From: Diorhabda sublineata
Taxonomy: Eukaryota > Arthropoda > Insecta > Coleoptera > Chrysomelidae
Assembly (NCBI RefSeq): GCF_026230105.1
Contig: NC_079477.1
Span: 15,939,001 to 16,003,000 of the forward strand
Length of the DNA stretch: 64,000 bases
Reading direction: 5' to 3'
Of the stretch, positions 55,691-64,000 are shown piece by piece (within the stretch, counting starts at the first letter, position 1; each line of letters begins with the position of its first letter). The notes beneath the pieces were generated by a model that was not told the origin of the DNA, did no database searches, and saw only the letters and a list, made by a program, of their open reading frames with translations. The position numbers and the translations under genes are program-made.

Positions 55691-57175
55691 AGAAACAAAA
55701 ATAAAACTTCAACATAGTACAGAATATTATCAATTCACCACCATATTACTTCTCCTAGCCTATTGGAATCTAACAAATCTATAAGGTATGTGAAGTGACT
55801 GCTCAAAGCGACATTTTTACGATTTCAGCAATTAAAATAAACCTTAAGATTTACGATTGGAGGCTTTATCAAAAATGGTAAAAAGTTGCCTGTAAGATTC
55901 CAGCCGTATCTACCACTCCACTTTAACTAATAGAAATATCATTTTTCAAAGTTTTTTGAATTTATGACCGACATTTATTAGAAAAGAAAGTCGGATATTT
56001 TTAATTGGGTATTAGCGTCATGGTGGAACGTTAGTCACAGTCACAAGAATAGGGGACGGTAAAATATGGACTTCTAAGAGGTTTGGCTAGAATGTATTTT
56101 CTTTGTTCCAGAAACGAGAATATTTTATTCATGAGAAATATATTATACTCATAGTTTGTGTAATATGAATTCAGAATTTTTGTCGAGCATTTATTAATAT
56201 AGAAATTATTATAATACAATAGAAATTGTTTCACAACATTATCATTTATATTAATTGCTAATTAAAAAATCCGACATTATCTTTTTAATTATGAAAATGT
56301 ATACATTCGACGAAATTCATTTCATTTTAAATCAGTGATAAAGAAAACTCATACAAGTTGTATAAATTACCTTCAATTGTCGTTTCTTTTCAGTGCTTCT
56401 AACAAGTTAATTGAAGAGTTTATTTATTCACGCCACCCCACACAAGGGCCAATCGAAAGGTGGGATAAATATACATAAGACTTAAGAATTGAGCAATTAA
56501 AGTTGAATAGCTGAAATAAACAAAGGTAGATAGAATATAAATAATATATCCAAAAAGGTACGAAAAATTAAACATAACAGTTCTAGAATTGCATGATAAT
56601 ACTGCAGTATACGATTAACTAGAAAATGATGGATTGTTAGAAATAGTGTAGCAAAAAATACACAAAAAGTTCTGCTTATGACAGTGATATCGATGCATTA
56701 TACATAAAAGTAGCAATTGTAAAATCAAATAAAGAGTGAGACCGAGTGACAATCCGAGGAGTATCTTTAGAATAACTAGCAATAACTGGAGGACAGAATT
56801 TTGTTCGCGGTGTTTTTGGTCTCATATAGTAGTTAGAGTGCAGATTGCAAAAATCAATCAACAACTTTACAAAAAGTTTCAACTTGCTGCTTCGATCCAT
56901 TTTATTATATACTTCGCGCTGTTATATAATTAAATATATAACACAAATCATCAAGTAAAAGTTGAGCTGAGTTGTTTTACTGAATATGAGGATAATTAGA
57001 AAATTAACCACATACAGGAGGTCCTGTGACGGTAGTATTTTCCAGAAAATATTAAATTAGTGAAATAAATTGTTGTAAGTGACCGACGTCTAAAAAAAGA
57101 AAATGCAGCACAAACAGGCCTTCCCAAAAAAAGGACTCCAAGGATCCTACATAAGCATTTATATACACGACAAAA
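55691..57175. other. AT-rich unassigned DNA
   Basis: No gene was recognised. Frames at 56031-56234 (-) and 56676-56933 (both strands) have no motif. The last 150 bp may hold an unreadable N-terminal portion of the mariner element that follows. Confidence 0.45.
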
Positions 57176-57179
57176 ATTA

Positions 57180-57760
57180 GTGCAAGATTGATGCCTCAAA
57201 TTCTAAGCGCATCGCAAAAACAGCGTCGAGTAGAATGTTGTGAACAATTTTTGTAGCTTTGTCGCGAAAACCAAGAAGTTATAATCCGATCAATTGTAAG
57301 AAGTGATGCAACCACGATCTTTCACTGGGATCCGACATCAAAAAGAGGCTCTATGCAGAGGCATCAGAAAAGACTTATGCAAAAAAAGTAAAGGTCATGA
57401 GAAACACCAATCACGTGATGGCTACAATATTTTGGGACAGCCTTTTTAGCTTCAAGGAATCAAATACAACCGTCAAAGTGGCGTATTACTCTGACTTTCT
57501 TATGCAGTTACGTCAATAATTTGAAGAAAAAAGGCATAATTAGCCGTGGTATGCGCTTGCTTTATGACAAAGCTCGTGTCTCTACTGCCTCGCTTCCCAA
57601 GGCTACTGTATGTAGCTGCACAGATTTTCAACACCCACCATATAGCACTGATCTGACCTCGTCCGCCTATTTGTTGTTCGCAAAGCTGAAGGCCTAGTTA
57701 AATGAAATTACGATATACGAACATTTTGACTAAATTTGCAATAAGAACATGTAGGTTGAA
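57180..57760 (+). pseudogene. mariner-like transposase remnant
   Basis: The plus strand reads RMPQILSASQKQRRVECCEQ near 57187-57245, the inter-domain linker followed by the R-V-x-x-(C/S)-E-x-x-L helix. Next come ATTIFHWDPTSKRGSMQRHQ at 57311-57370, a DETWIHH(Y/W)DP-type block in which the first Asp is retained as DA-T, and MRNTNHVMATIFWDSLFSFK (57399-57460). TVKVAYYSDFL follows at 57470-57502. Then come RGMRLLYDKARVSTASLPKA (57550-57605, the H-D-N-A-x-x-H-T block, eroded) and FQHPPYSTDLTSSAYLLFAK (57632-57690) with the third Asp. The order and spacing are those of D34D mariner. Several frameshifts and stops exclude function. The minus-strand frame at 56996-57199 is a shadow. Confidence 0.85.
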
Positions 57761-57952
57761 GCGTTGTAACAATTTATTTTGGAGTGTTCCTTGTGAATAA
57801 ATATTGCAGACTTTCTGTAAATATTATTTATTTTGCCGAAATGAGTGTGATAGCTTGGGTCTTATGTAAAAGAGGCATACTATAGTTGTAGAAGAACGAA
57901 TGCATTAAAAATAAAGATACGGTTTTAGCTTGGGCGAACTGCCTAGAGTTTC

Positions 57953-58770
57953 TCAGTACGAAACTAAGGTTTCTATGAGCTCCGCCCACAGGTTAATATC
58001 AATATGCTCGTCAAAGTTCAATTTAGTATCAAATGTAACACCAAGATATTTGAATGCTACAGATCTTTTAAGCACATTATTAGAAATGCGATAATTAAAA
58101 TGAATTGACTCTATTTTCCTAGTGAAAGAGAAGGTATTACATTTTGAAATGTTGAGATGAAGTGTATCACTCAAAAATTGTATCTATATCAGACTGTCAG
58201 AGTGACAATCTAATGTTCAATATAGGGAACATTAGAATTCAATAGTCCCTAGCCAAAGTAACTTATAAATAATAAAAATAATAACAGCCGAAGAAATGAG
58301 CCCTGGAGCACTCCAGAAGATACGTTAATTTCTATAGAGTAACAACCATGGTAACTAATTGTTAGCTCTCTATCCGTGAGGTATGATAAGAAAATTGGTA
58401 AATGAATCACTTAAACCAATGTTGTTGAGAAGAATACCATAATCTAAATGATCAAAGTGCTGCCGTTCATTGCGTTGAGCACATTAAATTCGAGATAGTA
58501 GGTCTATCAGAATAAAAACCATGATATTCATTTTATGTGGAAGATTTCACGTGGTGGGAAACAACGTCGTAAAGTAAAGCTTTAAATATCTTGGATATAA
58601 TTGTGACGGAACTTTAATTCTCAAATAACCTTATTATCCTTTTTAAGAATAGGACAAGAATCTAGTTCCCCATATCATTGGAGAGATTGAAGAAATAACA
58701 TGACGGTAAACCATGCCATCTGGTGGGTCAAAATGTTCGCTCTTGCTATACTATTAGGTATGCTAGTAAT
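57953..58770 (-). pseudogene. non-LTR reverse transcriptase (Jockey/CR1-like), internally deleted across YADD
   Basis: From 58770 downwards the minus strand reads CPILKKDNK (58655), VTIISKIFKALLYDVVSHHV (58605-58545), HGFYSDRPTISNLM (58530-58490), then a D-x-x-H-x-x-LLN-N-I-G stretch and FLSYLTDREL-like residues. ISYHGCYSIEINVSSGVLQG (58360-58305), the S-S-G-V-P-Q-G-S block, and LLFLLFIS follow. The catalytic YADD and about 50 residues around it are missing. The frame resumes at 58174 with MSDTLHLNISKCNTFSFTRK, FKYLGVTFDTKLNFDEHID. The deletion junction (about 58185-58250) holds a short hairpin CTAATGTTC ... GAACATTAG. Blocks 1 to 4 and 6 to 7 of the RT are thus present in order. Stops and frameshifts are moderate. 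Confidence 0.85.
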
Positions 58771-59325
58771 TTTCTTATTGGTATTTAGATAGGTCCTAAA
58801 GTTCTTTAGATGTTTTTCCACATTTCTCATGTAGTTATAATGACTCCGACGCATATCTCTTATAATTTTATATTACTAAATTCAATGTAGTAGACCCTAT
58901 TATTGGTTCTTTTAAATATTTGTTAGCATAAAGGATACTTTTTCAAGGATATGTGAATTGTTTTTGGAACTCTAGCAGAGACTGCATTTGGAATGACAGA
59001 AAAAAAGAGAGAGCAAAAGGAAAAAAGTTATAGATTCAGGGCAGTATTCGATACTACAAATGTGAAAAATACTAGTGGAATTAGAAATACGCACTGTGCT
59101 GAAAACATTTTTGAGAAGCCGATATGAAACATTGTGGAACGCAATACTAATCGCAGTCAATAATGAAAATAATCATATATACTATTATAATTAATTATAA
59201 TAATAGAATATATTACAATAAGGTATGGAAGCTTGACACCAGTAAAATGAGTAACTTGAAGATGATACGGTATTGAGGACAAACTCAAAATTAGAAAAAT
59301 CCAAAACTGATTAGATTAGCTGACT
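58771..59325. other. AT-rich unassigned DNA
   Basis: Presumably includes the decayed upstream part of the RT above. No domain was readable; the frame at 58972-59160 (-) has no motif. Confidence 0.4.
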
Positions 59326-59329
59326 AACC

Positions 59330-59560
59330 AATGGAATTTAATGCGAATAGCAGGCTGGCCCTGATGAGGTGGAGTTCTGTCTCAACTCAATCTTTGGTGC
59401 AGGACGACTCCCAGGTTTTTGGTCTTTGTATTCAGAGACGTCAAGATTGTAGATTTATGTTGTAAACTGTAGAGGATCGGGGAGAGAACAATTTCTTGTG
59501 GTACGTCTGCCTACAATTCTCTTAGTTCGAATCGGGTTTTATTTCGCTTTACATGGGATA
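59330..59560 (-). pseudogene. second Jockey-like reverse transcriptase scrap
   Basis: The minus strand gives FELREL-stop-ADVPQEIVLSPILYSLQ (about 59535-59465), the (A/S)-G-V-P-Q-G-S-V-L-S-P-x-L-(Y/F) block with Gln-Glu in place of Gln-Gly. LNTKTKNLGVVLHQRLS follows at about 59445-59395, equivalent to the K-x-L-G-V-x-L-D-x-x-L block. In an intact RT these blocks are separated by the YADD catalytic region and roughly 100 residues; here only a few codons lie between, so the catalytic region has been deleted. It is a different copy from the RT at 57.95-58.77 kb, since equivalent blocks recur with different sequence. Confidence 0.7.
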
Positions 59561-61135
59561 TTCTTCTGCTGTGGTGCCAAACACTGACAAAGGCTTCGTT
59601 TTATTGGATTTTTTAATATAAAAATCCATTATAAAAATAAAAAATATGAAAAAATGTAGCAAATATTTAAGTAGTTTACTTTCCAGATTTTTGAACCTAT
59701 TTAAACTCTTTTCGTGAGAATTTTTCCAACGAATACATTACTTTGTGATTTATTTCATCATCAACCATTTCGATCATAGGTTTTTTTTGTAATATTATAT
59801 CTTCTAAGCATATACATATTGATTTTGTTAATGTCTTCGAAATGGAAAATAATGGAGTTTTGGAATACATTCTTATCCTGTTTGTTACAGTTTTATCCAA
59901 ATAATGTGTCATCTAGTTCGACTAAACCTTTATTTTTCTTCAGGTCAACATTTCATGGGCCTACAGACGTCCAGAACGTCAATTTATCGGGTCTCCTTTC
60001 TTTGGGGAAGTGTAAACACTACAGCTTACAGAATTTCAAGAATAATATTTCACTTTCTGATAAATAAAAATATTGTATTTGGATTAAAATATCTTTAGAC
60101 CAAAAAAGAACTGATAATGGAGAAGAAATTTTGTGAAACGAAGTCAAGTATAAATATCCCGAAAGTAGAATTCACATCAGTTATTGGGAAAGCTAAACAC
60201 ATAATAAATTATTGCATTCTTATTGTTCTCGTATCTATCAAGAAAAATCGTGTATATAGAGATAAGTATCAAAATATTCATCAACTTTCTTTTGGGCAAC
60301 AATAAATGCAAAAACTCTTCTTCTGTTCTATATGTACAAATTAAAATATCAGGATTTAAATTCTTTTTATTCGACATCACAATTTCCGCAGTCTAAGTAT
60401 TGAGTTTATAAACCTCGTTTCGAATTGTCTTTTATGTGCGACATGGATTTATGGTTATATAACCCTATCGTAATATAGCCGCATACCGAAATGACTCGGT
60501 TGCGATTTGTTTTTGTTGTAGCTATTTCATGCCCGATAAGGTTTTACTACTATTATGCATAATGTACTAAAGTTTAATTTCGGAAAAACGTTCTAAAATA
60601 AGCTGAAATGTTACTTTGAATTGATAAAAAATTTTAATATTTTGGAAATCGAAAAAAAAAGATTATATAATTCATTTATATGTACTCAGTCATTCATTTG
60701 AATAAATGAATTTTCGAGAAAAAGCAAAACTAAAAACGTAGAACTCAAATAAAATATAATCGCACCTTAATTTTTTGAACAGACCTATTATATTGGAAGA
60801 AGATGAGCTATACTCCATTTTTATATACTAGAGAGTAATAAAACCTACTTACTAATCCAATACTAGGGACGGTCATTTTAAATATAATTACAGAATAATT
60901 TAAATATTTATCAAAAGTTTCACGAATATTCCTAAGCTAATACAAGTTGTCGGGCTTTTATTGTTCTTTTATAATTATAAGCTGTACAGAACATCCCGAA
61001 AGCTCTGTGTATTAGATATTACGTTAACGTAAAATCTATAAGTCCTATTTGCCAGTAAAGAATAGAAATAATAAGAAGATTAAAGTTGTCTATTTTTAAT
61101 AGTTTAGTTTAGTTGCAACTTGCAAGGTACAGAAT
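59561..61135. other. AT-rich unassigned DNA
   Basis: Plus-strand frames 59819-60067 and 59904-60098 overlap a slightly GC-richer patch at 59925-60040 but match nothing I recognise. The rest is AT-rich, without structured repeats. Confidence 0.45.
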
Positions 61136-61158
61136 TTATTGTGAATTTTAGTGTGATT

Positions 61159-61600
61159 ATGGAAAATTTGGAAGAACCACGTTTCAAATCATTTACATAC
61201 AAACATTTATGTGATAGTTTTGATGACACAGTGGAATTAGTGAGGCACTTAGTGTTATGAAATCTAGAATTAAGAAATCAAAGGAATAAGTTTCTGCTGG
61301 AAAAAGCATTCCAGAAATTTCATTTTAAAAGAAAGAAACGATATTGTATTATGAAGAAGAAATTACCTAAGGACTATGATCAATGAGAAAAATACACCAA
61401 TTAAATTTTTCGCAAGATGAAAGAGTTACAAGTCGTAGACATCCAGTTTCAAATAACCATCTACTGCTTTTAATCTATCAACAGAAAAAGGGCATAGACT
61501 GATAATAGTACACATTGGCAGTTCAAATGGTTGTGTAAGAACAAGAACTAGAAGTAGAGGAAGATCAAAGAAGATCTAGATGGACGAAATCAACAAAGCT
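61159..61600 (+). pseudogene. IS630-like insect transposase fragment
   Basis: A 33-codon frame from an ATG at 61159 (MENLEEPRFKSFTYKHLCDS) ends in a stop; its affiliation is unclear. After a Lys-rich broken stretch, the plus strand reads LSTEKGHRLIIVHIGSSNGC at 61477-61536. This matches the (S/T)-G-K-G-x-R-L-I-I-x-H-x-G-x-x-x-G-(F/W) segment in the catalytic domain of the same IS630-like transposase family whose helix-turn-helix end appears at 25.3 kb on the minus strand. The following G-L-L-x-F-x-(S/G)-K-x-x-x-D-Y-H block is reduced to RGRSKK. Both pieces are incomplete, and nothing shows that they derive from one insertion. Confidence 0.5.
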
Positions 61601-62940
61601 GAAAGAAGAGATGCTACCACAAACATAGGATTGAAAAAAATGAAGAGAATACTGTAGAAAAAAATGCAAAGATAAAATAACCTTAGCACTAGGTTTTAAA
61701 TCTGTACAAGTAGAAAGAAATAAGGATTAAGTAAATTGAGATTAATATACTTATACAATTGTCAATGTCTAATTATATTCTTATAAAATATTAAAATTAG
61801 TTGTAACGTCAATATTTTAATCTGCTTAAAAATAAATTTTAATTCAAAAGACCTAGAATGGAAACGATTTATCAACAAAAATTTATAAACAAAATTTACG
61901 AAATCAGAAATTGAAGCTATTTTCTATATTCAACTCTCAAGGATATAAGAGACAAAAAAGCATTGAAAAATGGCTGATAGAGGACTCGGAGTAATTGAGC
62001 AAAAAAATGTTCGATTTCAGATCTTATTATCTCCAGTTTCAACTACTAACCCCACCTGAAGCTTTAAGTTTGTCCTTGTACTTCTCAGCTGCCACTGGGT
62101 TATACTTTGCAATACTTAAAAACTCTCGTAATTTAATCACAAAATAAATACAGGTGGCCTTAATTTTGAAAAGTGCTTAGAAGCATACTTATACACTGAC
62201 TAGAAAAACTGCAAAAATACTCAGCTTCAGCTGCAACAGTGGCAAACAAAACAACTCTCACTACCGGAAAAACCAAGAAGCGCTTACATGGGTACATACG
62301 AGAAAATCAATTGTACACGGACGCCAGTTTGATGTAAGTATATCAGTTGTTTTCTTAGATTACCTAATTCGATGCCTAGATAAATAGAAGGGGATTTGTG
62401 CATAAATGGGTCGAGCAAATTATTTTTTCAAAGTAATAAAGTTCTTCTAAAATACTGTAATATTTTTCTTATTTATTTACACTATTTTCATAAATGGGGT
62501 GAACTTATAAACAATCTTTCACTCACTTAATTTTTCTAAACACTTACACTTGACTTAACTAATTTATATAATAATTAATTATTCACCATTACCTAACTCA
62601 CTTCATCAATGATTCAAACCCACTGGTTACTTTTCTATTTCGTTCCGTTACTATGACTTGTAATATGTATCCCTGGTATCCTACAATATCAACTTTACCA
62701 TGTTTCTGACGACCCACCAATCCAACTAAATACTCTCTATCTTGGTTATAGCCAGTTTCGTCACGTTGGCTTCCAACACATGGTCACGGAAGGTTTGAAG
62801 CATTTCGAACAAATCGCGTTTGATTGAAATCGTTCTTGAAATTTGATTCCCAGGTAGAAGCTGTACCGCACAGATCTTCACATCGTTGTAGCTGTTCATT
62901 AATAAAACCTTTCAAGAACTCACTGAAGGATTTTATGATT
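61601..62940. other. AT-rich unassigned DNA
   Basis: No gene was recognised. In 62600-62940 the composition becomes more balanced and probably continues the LTR-retroelement remnant to its right (minus strand), but I could not read a protease, reverse transcriptase or integrase motif. No long terminal repeat was found. Confidence 0.4.
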
Positions 62941-62949
62941 TAGTGCCGG

Positions 62950-64000
62950 TAAAAAACTTTTCTTTTTTCCATCATTTTTAGTTGAAAATCATACTCCTGA
63001 TATCCTTTGGTCCTCGTAGGTGACTATTCTTCGTTGACCACGATAGATCTTGAAACTAGGGCTTATTTAGATTCGGCTTTGTTACACTAGGATCAGTCTT
63101 CTGGGTACGGCAATCCAGACAAGGTGCTGATTTTTGGTGATCATAGTAGTAGAAGACAAGCTTATGATCCTGGGTCGTTTCTGCCCCTTGTAGGCAACTC
63201 GTACTTTTATTATTATGATGATTTGATCCGGTTTGTCCTCGTCACCTTCTTTTTGTATGGATCAAAGATTCCATTATGTTCTCTGGTGCTGATAGATAAG
63301 CGAATCGGACAAGTCGGGAAATGTCTACCTCGTACTCTTGAAGAGTTTCTTCACGTTTCTGGTTTTGGTTCTTCAGCTGCGATTAGTACAGGTTTTCTAG
63401 ATGTTTGTGACAATATCGCATGTCCAACCTCTTTCTCAACTGTTTGAAGTCATCAATCTCTTCAAAAGGTATCATCCGGAGTACATCTATTTCTTTATCG
63501 TGTTTACTCCAGCGGCTACCTCGAACTGTTTAACTTAATGGTCCAAGACGTCCTACCGTCGAACGTTGGGGCTTCTATTCGGAGAAATCTACCATTGTCT
63601 TCAGTCTTGAGTTGTTTTCTCGAATTTGTAATCTTTTTTTCTAACTCTTTGATTTTCTTGTCAATCGTTGTCATTTCATCCTTCATGTTCGATTGTATCT
63701 TTACATTCACCGTTGTCATCTTATTGTCGATATTCGATTTGAAAATGGAATTTTATTTTTGACGTCAGATGCAGTGTCAGTTTCCAGTGATAAATTATCT
63801 GCAGAAATATCGCTTTTCATTATTGAAGCCCTCTCGTCTATATTAGTAGAAATATAGTTCTTTATGGTCTAAATATCGTCTTTCATGGTAGAAACCTTCT
63901 CGTCAATATTAGTCGAAGTATCGTTTATCAAATTCGGCATACTGTCCTTCATTTCGGAAATTGACGAGATTAAGGTAGAAGACTCATCTTTGAATCCGTC
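62950..64000 (-). pseudogene. Ty3/gypsy-like gag remnant with coiled-coil repeats, runs off the window
   Basis: On the minus strand an upstream region (64000-63810) has a 22-residue periodic sequence (STNIDEKVSTMKDD, then STNIDERASIMKSD). It leads into a Lys/Glu-rich coiled coil (KIKELEKKITNSRKQLKTED, 63640-63580) and then the gag core. That core reads RFLRIEAPTFDGRTSW (63580-63535), DDFKQLRKRLDMRYCHKHLE (63455-63395), LKNQNQKREETLQEYEVDIS (63380-63320) and RLVRFAYLSAPENIMESLI (63320-63265). The P-x-F-D-G-x-T-S-W, L-x-x-R-(Y/F)-G-x-x-(H/N), R-x-x-E-(S/T)-L-Q-E-(F/Y)-x-x-D-(V/I)-x-R-L-(V/A) and A-Y-P-x-(A/T)-x-x blocks are those of insect Ty3/gypsy-type gag capsids. Stops and frameshifts are present, and no zinc knuckle is seen after 63250. 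The 5' end lies outside the window; the plus-strand frames here are shadows. Confidence 0.8.

Noticed and set aside
63124..63762. Plus-strand frames of 74 and 107 codons
   Set aside because: Both are antisense to the gag remnant on the minus strand.
1..64000. tRNA, rRNA or CRISPR array
   Set aside because: No cloverleaf-compatible A/B boxes in pairs, no rRNA core sequence and no regularly spaced direct repeats were seen; the organism type also makes CRISPR implausible.

Overview
This is AT-rich (roughly 70 % A+T by eye) nuclear DNA from an animal, almost certainly an insect. The evidence is the repeat content: several degenerate mariner, Tc1 and IS630-like transposases, hAT pieces, RTE-like and Jockey/CR1-like non-LTR retrotransposons, a Penelope-like reverse transcriptase, a Ty3/gypsy-like gag, long (TA)n arrays and short foldback elements. 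There are no operons, no tRNA or rRNA genes that I recognise, and no complete host protein-coding gene. Most open frames are short chance frames in AT-rich DNA. The window looks like intergenic or deep intronic DNA of a large, repeat-laden genome. The species cannot be named from this sequence alone.

Layout, left half. 3.7-4.1 kb mariner remnant (+). 7.5-8.0 kb RTE-like reverse transcriptase tail (+). 10.3-10.9 kb RNase H end of a Jockey/R1-type element (+). 12.7-12.9 kb hAT dimerisation tail (+). 15.16-15.78 kb foldback/MITE with arms of about 140-165 bp. 18.9-19.6 kb two oppositely oriented DDE transposase scraps. 21.2-22.3 kb second non-LTR RT (+). 23.2-23.6 kb GC-richer block that may be a minus-strand first exon. 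25.3-25.7 kb helix-turn-helix piece of an IS630-like transposase (-). 27.0-27.8 kb mariner (+). 31.2-31.6 kb cluster of hairpins including a perfect 36-bp palindrome, followed by a (TA)n array.

Layout, right half. 32.9-33.1 kb and 34.3-35.2 kb RTE-like pieces. 37.1-38.1 kb a 40-bp tandem duplication and a nested hairpin. 40.8-43.1 kb a GC-rich block, a splice-acceptor-like site and a long decayed transposase of an arthropod family, with a Thr/Leu/Val-rich repetitive N-terminal region; this is the most unusual object here. 43.6 kb possible transposase C-terminus. 45.1 kb (TA)n. 45.5-46.6 kb hAT of the ZBED5/SCAND3 type (-) directly next to 46.8-47.6 kb Penelope-like RT (-). 49.1-50.2 kb two mariner scraps. 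51.0-51.9 kb 5'-truncated non-LTR element with its 3' end (-). 53.4-53.7 kb Tc1 tail (-). 55.5 kb transposase scrap with a perfect 22-bp inverted repeat. 57.2-57.8 kb mariner (+). 58.0-58.8 and 59.3-59.6 kb non-LTR RT remnants (-). 61.2-61.6 kb IS630-like DDE piece (+). 62.9-64.0 kb Ty3/gypsy-like gag (-) with an exact 66-bp periodicity, running off the right edge.

None of these elements has an intact reading frame, so they are annotated as pseudogenes or mobile-element remnants. Family assignments rest on motifs read by eye from six-frame translation; no database search was possible. The remaining stretches hold nothing I can support beyond low-complexity AT-rich DNA.
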